This document shows, one piece after another, positions 41,384 through 50,934 of a stretch of 64,000 nucleotides of DNA. Numbering within the stretch: the first letter of the stretch is position 1; each line of letters begins with the position of its first letter. The position numbers and the translations under genes were made by a program. A model generated the notes under the pieces. The model saw only the letters and a program-made list of their open reading frames with translations. It was not told where the DNA came from and did no database searches. Source of the DNA: Octadecabacter ascidiaceicola. Lineage in GTDB: Bacteria > Pseudomonadota > Alphaproteobacteria > Rhodobacterales > Rhodobacteraceae. The stretch spans positions 434,001 to 498,000 of the forward strand of contig NZ_FXYD01000002.1 of the NCBI RefSeq assembly GCF_900185015.1, in the 5' to 3' direction.

Positions 41384-44300
41384 TTACTCTATTTCCACCA
41401 AAAGATCCTTGGCATCGATTTGCCCACCAGCTGCAACATGGACGGTTTTGATTACTCCGTCACGTTCGGCGTGGATGCCGGTTTCCATCTTCATCGCTTC
41501 AATTGTCAGCAATAGATCGCCTTCTTTGACGGATTGGCTATTTGCAACCGCGACGCTGGCGACAACACCGGGCATTGGTGCGCCAATGTGGTGTTCGTTG
41601 CCTGCTTCGGCTTTCGGGCGCTGAACGGTTGTTGCCTTAACCATGCGGTTTGGAACACGGATCGTGCGGGGCTGACCGTTGAGTTCGAAAAAGACCTTCA
41701 CTTCGCCTTCTTCATTGGTGTCAGCGACGGCTTGCAAGCGAATTTCCAACGTCTTGCCTGGGTCGATTTCCGCTGCGATCTCCTCGGATGGTTCCATGCC
41801 GTAGAAGAACGTCTTTGTCGGCAGGGTGCGCACGGGACCATAGGTTTCGTGGCGTTGGGCGTAATCGGTGTAGACCTTTGGGTACATCAGGTAGCCGTTC
41901 AGGTCTTCGTTGTCGATTTCCGCGCCATCCAACTTGGTCGAAAGTTCCTTGCGAACCTCTTCTAAATCCACTGCTTTCAAATGCTTGCCCGGACGGGACA
42001 GGTTCGGCTTCTCGTCCTTAAGCACCTTTTTCAGGATGGTGTCAGGGAACCCGTTTGGTGGTTGGCCAAGGTTGCCGCGCATCATATCTACGACGGAATC
42101 GGGGAAGGAAACGTCTGTTTCAGGGTCTTCAACCTGCGCACGTGTCAGGTTTTGGGACACCATCATCAGGGCCATGTCACCCACCACTTTTGAGGATGGC
42201 GTGACCTTTACGATATCGCCAAACATCTGGTTCACATCCGCATAGGTTTGCGCAACCTCATGCCAGCGCTCTTCCAGACCCAAGGAACGCGCTTGCGCCT
42301 TAAGGTTGGTGAACTGACCTCCGGGCATTTCGTGCAAGTAAACTTCGGACGCTGGGGCCTGAAGACCGGATTCAAACGGCGCATAGTGGGCGCGAACCGT
42401 TTCCCAGTAGTTCGAAATCTCGCGGATGGCGGAAATATCGAGGCCCGTGTCACGTTCAGACCCGCGCAGGGATTCAACGATAGACCCAAGCGTCGGCTGG
42501 GATGTGTTGCCCGAGAAGCTGTCCATCGCCGCATCAATACAATCTACACCTGCAGCGGATGCCGCCAGAACGGTCGCTATCGCGGCACCGGATGTATCGT
42601 GTGTGTGGAAGTGGATCGGCAGACCGACCTCTTCTTTCAAGGTTTTAACCAATTGCGTCGCTGCCTGTGGTTTTAGCAGGCCGGCCATGTCTTTCAGGCC
42701 CAATACGTGCGCGCCGGCTTTTTCCAATTCCTTGGCCATGCCGACGTAGTATTTTAGGTCATACTTGGAACGATCTGGGTCCAGCATGTCGCCTGTGTAA
42801 CAGATCGTGCCCTCACAGACTTTTTCAGCCTTGATCACCGCGTCCATCGCAACACGCATGTTTTCGACCCAGTTTAGGCTGTCAAATACGCGGAATACAT
42901 CGACGCCGGATGTGGCGGCTTGGCGCACAAATTCTTGAACGACGTTGTCAGGGTAGTTGGTGTAACCAACACCGTTGGACGCACGCAAAAGCATCTGCGT
43001 CATGATGTTTGGCATCTTGGCGCGAATGTCGCGCAGGCGCTGCCACGGGCATTCCTGCAAGAAGCGGTAGGCCACATCAAACGTCGCACCACCCCAGCAT
43101 TCCATAGAAAACAAGCCGGACATATTGGCAGCATAGCTTGGGGCGACCCGCACCATATCAATCGAACGCATGCGCGTGGCCAGCAGGGACTGGTGACCGT
43201 CGCGCATTGTGGTGTCAGTGATCAACAGCTGCTTCTGGTCACGCATCCAATCGGCCACAGCTTTTGGGCCGAACTGATCAAGAATTTGGCGCGTGCCGGG
43301 AATGGTGTCTTTTGTGCGCGGGGTGGGGGCCTTTGGAGCAATCGCTTCAGCCCCAGGTTTCGGGCGATCAGCGGTTTCAGGATGCCCGTTTACTGTGATG
43401 TCCGCGATGTAGGTTAGGATTTTCGTCGCACGGTCACGGCGCGGTTTGAAGTCAAACAAGTCCGGAGTCTCGTCGATGAATTTGGTATGGTAGGTATTAT
43501 CAAGGAACGTCGGGTGTTTCAGTAGGTTTTCCACGAACGCGATGTTGGTCGACACACCACGAATACGGAATTCACGCAACGCGCGGTCCATACGGGAAAT
43601 CGCGGCTTCGGGTGTTGGGGCCCATGCGGTCACTTTGGTCAACAAGCTATCATAGTAGCGCGTGATGACCGCGCCGGAATAGGCGGTGCCGCCATCCAAA
43701 CGGACGCCCATGCCCGTTGCGCTGCGATAGGTCTGAATGCGGCCGTAATCGGGAATAAAGTTGTTAGATGGGTCTTCGGTGGTAACGCGGGTTTGCAGCG
43801 CATGACCGTCGAGTTTGACGTCATACTGGCTCGCACAGCCCGTGGCTTCGACCAGTGATTTGCCTTCGGCGATCTTGATCTGTGCTTGAACGATATCGAT
43901 GCCAGTGACTTCCTCAGTCACAGTGTGTTCCACCTGCACGCGGGGGTTCACCTCAATGAAGTAGAACTCGCCGCTGTCCATATCCATCAAGAATTCGACC
44001 GTACCAGCGCATTCATAGTTCACGTGTTCGCAAATCTTTTTGCCTAGCGCGCAAAGCTGTTCACGCTGGGTGCCCGAAAGATACGGGGCAGGGGCGCGTT
44101 CGATAACCTTTTGGTTGCGGCGCTGTACAGAACAGTCACGTTCCCAAAGGTGGTAAATCTGGCCGTGGCTGTCGCCAAGGATTTGCACTTCAACGTGACG
44201 CGCTTTCACGATCATCTTCTCAAGGAAACCTGCGCCGTTGCCAAACGCAGCCTCAGCCTCGCGGCGGCCCTCAAGCACCTTTTCCTCTAGTTCGCCCTCG

Positions 44301-44827
44301 GAATTGATGGCGCGCATCCCGCGGCCACCACCACCCCATGACGCCTTGAGCATCAACGGGTAGCCAACCTCTGCCGCTTCCTTTTTGATAGCATCCATGT
44401 CGTCGCCCAACACGTCTGTTGCGGGAATGACAGGAACGCCGGCTGCAACTGCAACATCACGTGCACTGGCTTTGTCGCCTAACATGCGCATGGTTTCGGC
44501 CTTTGGGCCGATGAATTTGATGCCGTTGGATTCACAGGCGTCTACGAACTCAGGGTTCTCAGACAACAATCCATAGCCGGGGTGAATGGCATCCGCACCG
44601 GATTCGATTGCCACGCGGATGATTTCTTCGATGGACAAGTATGCAGCTACAGGGCCGAGGCCTTCGCCAATCCGGTAGGCTTCATCCGCTTTGAAACGGT
44701 GCAGGCCAAGTTTGTCTTCTTCGGCAAAAACAGCGACAGTTTTCTTACCCATTTCGTTAGCGGCGCGCATGATACGGATGGCGATTTCACCCCGGTTTGC
44801 GATCAGGATTTTTTGAAAGTCAGCCAT
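41384..44827 (-). CDS. pyc: Pyruvate carboxylase
   Basis: The 1147-residue protein is a complete single-chain pyruvate carboxylase, making oxaloacetate from pyruvate, ATP and bicarbonate. Domains: biotin carboxylase (1-460; KASWGGGGRGMRAI and EVNPRVQVEHTVTEE), carboxyltransferase (about 540-830; LITDTTMRDGHQSLLATRMR), the allosteric linker region, and a C-terminal biotin carrier with EAMKMETGIHA, whose lysine carries biotin. The ATG at 44827 gives the standard MADFQKILIANRGE. It refills the TCA cycle and is a major anaplerotic enzyme in roseobacters. Confidence 0.97.
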   Translation of the reverse strand: MADFQKILIANRGEIAIRIMRAANEMGKKTVAVFAEEDKLGLHRFKADEAYRIGEGLGPVAAYLSIEEIIRVAIESGADAIHPGYGLLSENPEFVDACESNGIKFIGPKAETMRMLGDKASARDVAVAAGVPVIPATDVLGDDMDAIKKEAAEVGYPLMLKASWGGGGRGMRAINSEGELEEKVLEGRREAEAAFGNGAGFLEKMIVKARHVEVQILGDSHGQIYHLWERDCSVQRRNQKVIERAPAPYLSGTQREQLCALGKKICEHVNYECAGTVEFLMDMDSGEFYFIEVNPRVQVEHTVTEEVTGIDIVQAQIKIAEGKSLVEATGCASQYDVKLDGHALQTRVTTEDPSNNFIPDYGRIQTYRSATGMGVRLDGGTAYSGAVITRYYDSLLTKVTAWAPTPEAAISRMDRALREFRIRGVSTNIAFVENLLKHPTFLDNTYHTKFIDETPDLFDFKPRRDRATKILTYIADITVNGHPETADRPKPGAEAIAPKAPTPRTKDTIPGTRQILDQFGPKAVADWMRDQKQLLITDTTMRDGHQSLLATRMRSIDMVRVAPSYAANMSGLFSMECWGGATFDVAYRFLQECPWQRLRDIRAKMPNIMTQMLLRASNGVGYTNYPDNVVQEFVRQAATSGVDVFRVFDSLNWVENMRVAMDAVIKAEKVCEGTICYTGDMLDPDRSKYDLKYYVGMAKELEKAGAHVLGLKDMAGLLKPQAATQLVKTLKEEVGLPIHFHTHDTSGAAIATVLAASAAGVDCIDAAMDSFSGNTSQPTLGSIVESLRGSERDTGLDISAIREISNYWETVRAHYAPFESGLQAPASEVYLHEMPGGQFTNLKAQARSLGLEERWHEVAQTYADVNQMFGDIVKVTPSSKVVGDMALMMVSQNLTRAQVEDPETDVSFPDSVVDMMRGNLGQPPNGFPDTILKKVLKDEKPNLSRPGKHLKAVDLEEVRKELSTKLDGAEIDNEDLNGYLMYPKVYTDYAQRHETYGPVRTLPTKTFFYGMEPSEEIAAEIDPGKTLEIRLQAVADTNEEGEVKVFFELNGQPRTIRVPNRMVKATTVQRPKAEAGNEHHIGAPMPGVVASVAVANSQSVKEGDLLLTIEAMKMETGIHAERDGVIKTVHVAAGGQIDAKDLLVEIE

Positions 44828-45439
44828 GCGTTTGGCCCCCCGTTTGAATGGTGCATTTTGCAGTTGCAGCATTTATGGGGATTTTTTTGTGGGTGTAAAC
44901 TAGCTGTCGTGATGAATTTATAGCGCCAACACATGCAGGAATAGCTATCTGTTCTGAGTGTTGGGCAATTTCGTAGTTGCGATTGCCGAGGCTTTCCCGG
45001 CAACCGCATGAGTTTCAGAATTTCCAAGCGATCATTAAACTCTAGCTTAGGTATTCCGACATCGGAGCGCCACCGCCGCCTCTCGACGCTAGAAATACCC
45101 AAAGCGTAAAGATGATAATCGGCACCAGCGCCCACGCAGAATTTGACCCGACAGAGGTCTGATTTTTGATGGCGCTTTCGTCCATCTGCATGACTGGTAA
45201 GTTTTTGTCCGCAAATGACGCGGATGCAAAAAAGGCTAAATGCCAAAGTCGTACTAATAATAGATTTTTTTCATGTTACCCTCCAAGCTAATGCATTGAT
45301 TGCCGCACAAGTTGACCCATACGCCAAGAAAACCAGCCTAAAACGACCTCAGACACGCAGGTTTCGCGTGTGGATGCTGCATGAACAGAAAGTGAACACA
45401 GGGTTTGCGGTGGGCGCAGATGCGGGATAAACAAACGGC
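44828..45439. other. Intergenic region between pyc and the helicase gene
   Basis: Apart from the broken small-protein gene at 45042-45274, I see no supported gene. The segment 44828-45041 probably holds the pyc promoter on the minus strand; 45275-45439 should hold the helicase promoter. Confidence 0.5.
45042..45274 (-). pseudogene. Small exported membrane protein gene with two homopolymer frameshifts
   Basis: TTGGAGGGTAAC is followed by ATG at 45274 on the minus strand. As written the frame stops after six codons. Dropping one A from the A7 run (45265-45271) and one T from the T6 run (45228-45233) gives a clean 76-residue protein: signal peptide starting MKKSIISTTLAFSLFASASFA, mature part ADKNLPVMQMDESAIK (the first segment is one residue over the cleavage site), one membrane segment WALVPIIIFTLWVFLA, then GGGG and a short tail ending EYLS. 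Such small Gly-rich one-helix proteins are common in the Rhodobacteraceae. It is a decayed gene or has two base-count errors in the sequence. Confidence 0.6.
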
Positions 45440-47926
45440 ATGAGCAATTTTTCCGATGAAGACGCTTTTGAAAGCGCTGCAGTAGCCAAGCCATCCCTAT
45501 CCCAACGGGCGATGGCAGCCCCTGCCATTGATTATTTGAGCGGCTTGAACGATGCGCAACGCGAGGCCGTTGTGCAGTTGAACGGGCCTGTGTTGATGCT
45601 TGCGGGGGCAGGGACAGGCAAAACCAAGGCGCTGACCTGCCGGATTGCGCATTTGCTGGCCACCAAATCGGCGCGACCTGACGAAATTCTGGCGGTGACA
45701 TTCACCAACAAAGCCGCGCGTGAGATGAAGACGCGTATCGGGTCACTGACGAATGGCGTTTCTGAAGGGATGCGCTGGCTGGGAACATTCCACGCGATTT
45801 GTGTAAAGCAACTGCGCCGCCATGCGGAACTTGTTGGGCTGAAATCGAGCTTCACCATCTTGGACACCGACGACCAGCTGCGCCTTTTGAAACAGCTCGT
45901 TCGGGCCGCGGATATTGACGAAAAACGTTGGCCGCCGCGCATGTTGGCGGGGATCATTGATGGCTGGAAAAACAAGGCATGGATGCCGAGCCAAGTTCCT
46001 GTTGATGAGGCATCGGCCTATGATGGTATGGGGGTTGAGCTTTATACGGCCTACCAGCAACGCCTGAAAGACCTGAACGCCTGTGATTTTGGCGACTTGC
46101 TGTTGCATATGGTGACGATTTTCCAAACCCATGCAGACGTGCTGGAAAACTATCAGCGCTGGTACAAATACATCCTTGTTGACGAGTATCAGGATACCAA
46201 CGTCGCGCAGTATTTGTGGCTGCGACTGTTGGCGCAGGGGCACAAAAACATTTGCTGCGTGGGCGATGATGACCAGTCCATCTATGGCTGGCGCGGGGCC
46301 GAAGTGGGCAACATCCTGCGGTTCGAGAAAGATTTTCCAGGCGCCCATGTGGTGCGGCTTGAACAAAACTACCGCTCAACCGGACACATCTTAGGCGCTG
46401 CGGCGGGGGTGATCGACGCCAACAGAAACCGCCTTGGCAAGACGTTGTTCACAGCCGGCGAAGACGGTGAACAGGTCCGCTTGATTGGGCATTGGGACGG
46501 TGAGGAAGAAGCGCGTTGGATCGGTGAGGAAATCGAGTCCCTGCAACGCGGCACACGTGGACTTGATCCTATTCCTTTGAATTCAATGGCGATATTGGTG
46601 CGGGCATCCCATCAGATGCGCGCGTTCGAAGACCGTTTTCTAACCATCGGTTTGCCCTACCGCGTAATCGGTGGGCCGCGCTTTTACGAACGTTTGGAAG
46701 TGCGCGATGCGATGGCCTATTTCCGGCTGGCCGTGTCCCAAGATGATGATTTGGCGTTTGAGCGGATCGTAAACACGCCCAAACGCGGGTTGGGCGATAA
46801 AGCGGTACAAACGATCCAGATGACCGCGCGGTCAAACGGCGTGAACTTGGTCGAAGGCGCACGGATGTGTGTTGAGGGCGGGCTGATTAAGGGCAAGGGT
46901 GGCAATGCCTTGCGCGAGTTGGTTCAGGGGTTGGACCGTTGGAATCAGAAGCTGCGCGGGCCTCTTGTCCGCGTAAACGAAAATGAACGTCTCGTAGTCA
47001 TTGATGACGACGCTGGTTCGGTTGCCGCTGAATATGAGTATGGGCCGCCCGAGATTACGCATATTGAGTTGGCCGAAATGATTTTGGACGAGTCCGGCTA
47101 CACGGGTCATTGGCAAAACATGAAAACGCCCGAGGCTCCGGGACGGTTGGAGAACCTCAAGGAACTGGTTAACGCGCTGGAAAACTTTGAGAACCTGCAA
47201 GGATTCCTCGAACACGTCAGCCTGATCATGGACAACGCCAAAGAAGACGAGGGCGACATGGTTACGATCATGACGCTGCATGGCGCCAAAGGTTTGGAAT
47301 TTCCGGCGGTGTTCTTGCCTGGTTGGGAAGACGGAATTTTCCCGTCCCAACGCAGCATGGATGAAAGCGGTCTCAAGGGCCTCGAGGAAGAGCGTCGTTT
47401 GGCCTATGTTGGCATCACGCGGGCGGAACGCCACTGCACGATTTCCTTTGTGTCGAACCGTTTGATTTTTGGCCGCTGGCAGTCCCAAATGCCGAGCCGC
47501 TTCATTGATGAGCTGCCCGAAGAACATGTCGAGGTTCTCACGCCGCCCGGTTTGTACGGTGGCAACTTTGGCGCGGCGGGCATGGCAGCACAGGCTAATC
47601 CGGCCAGCGATGGTATGGCGTCAGACCTGCATGAGCGTGTTGCGAGTGCGGATGTCTACAACTCCCCCGGATGGCGGCGTTTGCAGCAGCGCAGTCAACA
47701 ACGCCCGATGAGCCAGTCTAAAGAATCCCGCAGCATGACCATCGACATGACCGCGACATCATCCTTCACCACGGGTGAACGGGTGTTCCACCAAAAATTC
47801 GGCTATGGCGAAGTGATGCAGATCGAGGGGGACAAGCTGGTGATCGAGTTCGACAAAGCCGGTGAGAAAAAGGTTGTCGGCAAGTTTATCGTCAGCGCGC
47901 ACAAAGCCAATGATGTGCCGTTCTGA
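45440..47926 (+). CDS. UvrD/PcrA family ATP-dependent DNA helicase
   Basis: An 828-residue superfamily 1A helicase acting 3' to 5' in repair and replication. The motifs are complete: Q motif and Walker A (LNDAQREAVV, AGAGTGKTKAL near residue 57), VDEYQDTN (motif II, near 250), GDDDQSIYGWRGAE (motif III), the arginine motif IV in QNYRSTGHIL, MTLHGAKGLEFPAVF (motif V) and VGITRAERH (motif VI). A C-terminal Tudor-like tail starting GERVFHQKFGYGEVMQIEGD is typical of PcrA/UvrD. Which of the two names applies cannot be decided. It stands alone. Confidence 0.95.
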   Translation: MSNFSDEDAFESAAVAKPSLSQRAMAAPAIDYLSGLNDAQREAVVQLNGPVLMLAGAGTGKTKALTCRIAHLLATKSARPDEILAVTFTNKAAREMKTRIGSLTNGVSEGMRWLGTFHAICVKQLRRHAELVGLKSSFTILDTDDQLRLLKQLVRAADIDEKRWPPRMLAGIIDGWKNKAWMPSQVPVDEASAYDGMGVELYTAYQQRLKDLNACDFGDLLLHMVTIFQTHADVLENYQRWYKYILVDEYQDTNVAQYLWLRLLAQGHKNICCVGDDDQSIYGWRGAEVGNILRFEKDFPGAHVVRLEQNYRSTGHILGAAAGVIDANRNRLGKTLFTAGEDGEQVRLIGHWDGEEEARWIGEEIESLQRGTRGLDPIPLNSMAILVRASHQMRAFEDRFLTIGLPYRVIGGPRFYERLEVRDAMAYFRLAVSQDDDLAFERIVNTPKRGLGDKAVQTIQMTARSNGVNLVEGARMCVEGGLIKGKGGNALRELVQGLDRWNQKLRGPLVRVNENERLVVIDDDAGSVAAEYEYGPPEITHIELAEMILDESGYTGHWQNMKTPEAPGRLENLKELVNALENFENLQGFLEHVSLIMDNAKEDEGDMVTIMTLHGAKGLEFPAVFLPGWEDGIFPSQRSMDESGLKGLEEERRLAYVGITRAERHCTISFVSNRLIFGRWQSQMPSRFIDELPEEHVEVLTPPGLYGGNFGAAGMAAQANPASDGMASDLHERVASADVYNSPGWRRLQQRSQQRPMSQSKESRSMTIDMTATSSFTTGERVFHQKFGYGEVMQIEGDKLVIEFDKAGEKKVVGKFIVSAHKANDVPF

Positions 47927-47953
47927 GCACGTTTAGCAAGTTGTGAGACAGTA

Positions 47954-48580
47954 TTAGGGGCCGAGTAGGTTTGGAAAAACCACAGGCACCAATGTCGCGA
48001 CCAAGAGCAAAGCCATGATTATGTTAAAAGTGCGCAAGCGGGCTGGCGATGTCAGGAAGCGGCGCATTTGTTGGCCCAAAGTCGTCCATACCGTCACTGA
48101 CGGGAAGCTCACTGCGAAGAAGGCGAAGGACACAATTCCGACAGCCAATAGGGACCGTGCGCCATCAGCATCCGTTGCAAACCGCGTGATTGCATAGCCC
48201 GCCATGCTCCATGCTTTGGGGTTTACCCATTGAAATGCAGAGGCCTGCAGAAACGTAAGCGGCTTGCCACCAGTCTTAGGTACATCTGGCAGTTTTGGTG
48301 CTGCCGTCGCGATTTTGTAGGCGAGCCATAAAAGATAGGCGATCGAGACGACTTTTAGTGTTCTGTCGACCACCGGAAAGGCGTCAAAAATCTGCATCAG
48401 GCCGAAGCCTACCAGTACGATCATGATGGGAAACCCAAGCGTGATCCCCATCATATGCGGGATCGTGCGCCGCAACCCGAAGTTCGCGCCAGATGCCATC
48501 AACATCGCATTGTTCGGCCCCGGTGTGACGGTTCCGACAAATGCAAACGTGATTAGGGTAAGGAAAACGTCAGAACTCAT
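47954..48580 (-). CDS. LysE/RhtB family amino-acid exporter
   Basis: The 208-residue membrane protein has six helices and the LysE family start FAFVGTVTPGPNNAMLMASG, followed by LGFPIMIVLVGFGLMQIF and later QWVNPKAWSMAGYAITRF, which is the conserved second half motif. It exports amino acids or related compounds; the substrate is unknown. Monocistronic, convergent with the helicase gene and downstream of the sRNA array on the same strand. Confidence 0.92.
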   Translation of the reverse strand: MSSDVFLTLITFAFVGTVTPGPNNAMLMASGANFGLRRTIPHMMGITLGFPIMIVLVGFGLMQIFDAFPVVDRTLKVVSIAYLLWLAYKIATAAPKLPDVPKTGGKPLTFLQASAFQWVNPKAWSMAGYAITRFATDADGARSLLAVGIVSFAFFAVSFPSVTVWTTLGQQMRRFLTSPARLRTFNIIMALLLVATLVPVVFPNLLGP

Positions 48581-48641
48581 CAGGCATTTCTACGCCTAGC
48601 GTTGCGAAAGGCCAGAGAAAACAATGCCCCTAAAACGAAGA

Positions 48642-48842
48642 AACGACGAGCCCGGGAGGAGGGAACTCGTCGTTCTGTTCGTTGGCCAACTCGTGGGAGG
48701 ACGGTTGACCGTGTCGCGTTTCAAGTGCGGCGATGTCAGGGAGGAGGAAGACATCGCCGCGTCTTGATCGCTGCGCCCAATCCTGGGAGGAGGAGGTGGG
48801 CGCGATCACGGGGCAACTTTCTGGGAGGAAGAGAAAGCCCCG
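48642..48842 (-). ncRNA. ccsR: CcsR-type sRNA array: five hairpins with CCUCCUCCC-like loops
   Basis: Read on the minus strand, five stem-loops follow the DUF1127 gene. Their plus-strand limits are 48809-48842, 48773-48803, 48727-48760 (11-bp perfect stem), 48684-48710 (one mismatch) and 48642-48674 (9-bp perfect stem). Each loop carries CCTCCTCCC or its core TCCTCCC. This is the known arrangement of the CcsR sRNAs of Rhodobacter, processed from the message of the small DUF1127 protein CcaF1 and induced by RpoHI/RpoHII under stress. The exposed C-rich loops can pair with G-rich sequences such as ribosome-binding sites. The last hairpin is followed by TTTCTTCGTTTT and may end the transcript. 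Individual sRNA borders cannot be set. Confidence 0.82.
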
Positions 48843-48852
48843 ATTTCGGTAA

Positions 48853-49071
48853 TTAGTTAGTGCCGTATGCCGCTTTGCGAGCGATGGATACGATTGCACT
48901 TGGGTGCATGCCGAGGTCGGCCAGATCACGGGTGGACAGGGACTGAAGCTCAGCCAATGTTGTGCGGTAAACGCGGTATTGTGCGTAGCGTGCCGCGAGT
49001 GCGTCGCGCAGCGCTGCGATGTTTGAGAACACAGATGCGTTGCTGATGCGAACGTCAGTAATATGTGCCAT
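48853..49071 (-). CDS. ccaF1: DUF1127 small protein, CcaF1-like
   Basis: A 72-residue basic protein with the DUF1127 core YRTTLAELQSLSTRDLADLG near residues 35-54 followed by MHPSAIVSIARKAAYG. Its stop is 11 bases from the first hairpin of the CcsR-like array, the same order as ccaF1-ccsR in Rhodobacter, where the protein is reported to bind RNA and the sRNAs are cut from its message. Here it is on the minus strand, divergent from the mrp gene, with a heat-shock-type promoter candidate about 80 bases upstream. Confidence 0.85.
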   Translation of the reverse strand: MAHITDVRISNASVFSNIAALRDALAARYAQYRVYRTTLAELQSLSTRDLADLGMHPSAIVSIARKAAYGTN

Positions 49072-49377
49072 GTCTTAGTCTCTTTTCAGTGTTGAGCCCG
49101 ATTGTATGGGCCGTCGGTTAGGACGCCGTATTGCGTCTTCGAGATTGAAAATAGGCAATTGCTGCACTTGCACAATCCCTTGCATGATCAATACCGCTAT
49201 GCAGAAAATGCATGGATAATGTCTTGAAACTGTTACGGATTGCGCAAACAGGTTGTCTGACGCTAGGTAATTAGTCGCTTTTACGTAGTGTCAATTTTCA
49301 ACATGTGCAAAATATCAGCACTGTTGTCTCAAACTTGGTCAGTCTAGATAGTCCAAGAAAACTACTGGGTGATCCAA
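49072..49377. other. Divergent promoter region of ccaF1 and mrp/apbC
   Basis: 306 bases without a gene. It contains a GACGC/GCGTC hairpin (49123-49138) in the ccaF1 leader, an RpoH-like promoter candidate (next entry) and AT-rich sequence near 49280-49320 that may serve the plus-strand gene. Confidence 0.5.
49150..49175 (-). promoter_or_regulatory. Candidate RpoH-type promoter for ccaF1-ccsR
   Basis: On the minus strand TTGTGC (49170-49175) and CCTATT (49150-49155) are separated by 14 bases, the short spacing used by RpoH-type factors. It would give a leader of about 70 bases. The -35 match is partial; support comes mainly from the known control of the Rhodobacter counterpart. Confidence 0.35.
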
Positions 49378-50472
49378 ATGGCGCAAACTAATGAATTGAT
49401 TCTGGCCGCGTTGAGCACAATCGGCCTTCCTGATGGGGGTGATCTGGTTTCACGGGATATGATCCGTGCGCTTTCCGTCGAAGGAAGCACCGTACGCTTT
49501 GTTATTGAGGCGCCGGATGCAGCGATGGCTGGCCGGATGGAGCCGATCCGGCAAGCCGCCGAGATGATTGTCGCTAAGATGGATGGCGTTGAGACCGTGT
49601 CAGTCGTTTTGACAGCCCACAGCGGCGGCCCGTCCAAGCAGCCCCCGCCACCGACAGATAAAACGCCTCCGAACCTGACAATCGGACGTCACCCAACGCC
49701 GCAAGCGGGCCCTGAAGGGATCCCCGGTGTTGCGCGTATTATTGCGGTGGGTTCTGGGAAGGGCGGCGTTGGTAAATCGACGGTCTCTAGCAACCTTGCC
49801 GTCGCGCTTGCCAAACAAGGCCGTAAGGTCGGCCTGTTGGATGCCGATATATATGGGCCCAGCCAGCCGCGCATGATGGGCACAACCAAGCGCCCTGCAT
49901 CGCCGGACGGCAAAACCATTATTCCATTGCAGGCCCATGGTGTGACGCTGATGTCTATTGGCCTGATGTTGGACCCAGCAAAGGCCGTCGTTTGGCGTGG
50001 TCCTATGTTAATGGGCGCGTTGCAACAGATGTTGACGCAGGTCGAATGGGGTGAGCTGGATGTTCTGCTGGTCGACTTACCGCCCGGAACGGGTGATGTG
50101 CAGCTGACCCTGTGCCAGAAAACCAACCTGACCGGCGCGATTGTTGTGTCCACGCCGCAGGACGTCGCCCTTTTGGATGCACGCAAGGCGATTGATATGT
50201 TCAACACGCTTAAAACCCCTGTGTTGGGGCTGATCGAAAACATGTCTACTTATATATGTCCTGAATGCGGACATGAGGCGCATCTGTTTGGCCATGGCGG
50301 TGTTGAGGCTGAGGCTGAAACCATTGGAGCACCTTTCTTAGGTGCGCTGCCCCTTGATCTGGACACGCGGCTTGCCGGTGATGCTGGCACACCAATTGCC
50401 GCGGGCGAGGGGCCAATGGCGCAAGCTTACGCGACACTCGCAAAGCGTCTTATCGACGGCGGCATGGGCTGA
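49378..50472 (+). CDS. apbC: Mrp/ApbC iron-sulfur cluster carrier ATPase
   Basis: The 364-residue protein is a P-loop NTPase that carries Fe-S clusters. It has an N-terminal MIP18/DUF59-like domain (residues about 1-80), the deviant Walker [21 protein letters not shown] near 125, [14 protein letters not shown], and the [12 protein letters not shown] cysteine pair at about 300 that holds the shared cluster. The ATG at 49378 is chosen; a GTG three codons upstream is possible. No clear ribosome-binding site is visible. A hairpin follows the stop. Confidence 0.92.
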   Translation: MAQTNELILAALSTIGLPDGGDLVSRDMIRALSVEGSTVRFVIEAPDAAMAGRMEPIRQAAEMIVAKMDGVETVSVVLTAHSGGPSKQPPPPTDKTPPNLTIGRHPTPQAGPEGIPGVARIIAVGSGKGGVGKSTVSSNLAVALAKQGRKVGLLDADIYGPSQPRMMGTTKRPASPDGKTIIPLQAHGVTLMSIGLMLDPAKAVVWRGPMLMGALQQMLTQVEWGELDVLLVDLPPGTGDVQLTLCQKTNLTGAIVVSTPQDVALLDARKAIDMFNTLKTPVLGLIENMSTYICPECGHEAHLFGHGGVEAEAETIGAPFLGALPLDLDTRLAGDAGTPIAAGEGPMAQAYATLAKRLIDGGMG

Positions 50473-50480
50473 AGATCCAG

Positions 50481-50505
50481 CGCGTCGTCTTTCACGGACG
50501 GCGCG
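50481..50505 (+). terminator. Hairpin after apbC
   Basis: CGCGTCGTC pairs with GACGGCGCG (nine pairs, one G-T) around TTTCACG, nine bases after the stop. No T tract follows, so it is a weak terminator or RNA stabiliser. Confidence 0.5.
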
Positions 50506-50538
50506 GCTATGAAAAATACATTAAGCGGCGATATGGGA

Positions 50539-50594
50539 AATCATGGGCTAGGCCCGTAGTTCTCGAATCAATTTCAAGGAAAATACCCATGATT
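50539..50594. repeat. 9-bp inverted repeat upstream of the dcw cluster
   Basis: AATCATGGG (50539-50547) and CCCATGATT (50586-50594) are perfect inverted copies 38 bp apart. They may form a long stem or a protein binding site. Confidence 0.4.
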
Positions 50595-50934
50595 CGTCCG
50601 TGAAGGGCGGGTTTTTGCGTGAATTGGAATGGGGTTTGCTGAAAATTTCTAGTTTTTCTGGGAATTTCTGGAACTTTTTTAAAAAAAGTGCGTTCTCTAT
50701 ATCTTGTGCTTAATTTGGCAAAAATACGCAAATTTTCCCCATATATGCCAATCTGAACACACGCCCTAGTGTGGGGGAGGTTCAAAAACACCATGTTGTG
50801 CCATAAATTCCCAAAAAGTACTTGGCGGACCATGAATTCCCATGCATAAACATCTCAAGAAGACGGGCAGACAATACGGGGCACCAAACGACCCCACCGA
50901 CACTAAGAAAACTTAGGTCAGGTTTCATACAGGC

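Noticed and set aside
45215-45430. Plus-strand frame before the helicase gene
   Set aside because: It overlaps the broken small-protein gene antisense, lacks a ribosome-binding site and resembles nothing known.
48642-48842. CRISPR array
   Set aside because: The five units share only loop sequence, have different stems and uneven spacing, and no cas genes are present.
48602-48929. Open frames over the hairpin array
   Set aside because: They are created by the repeated GGGAGGAGG loops and conflict with the five conserved stems.
50507-50833. Open frame of 108 codons on the minus strand upstream of mraZ
   Set aside because: No ribosome-binding site, unlikely composition, and it crosses structured non-coding sequence.
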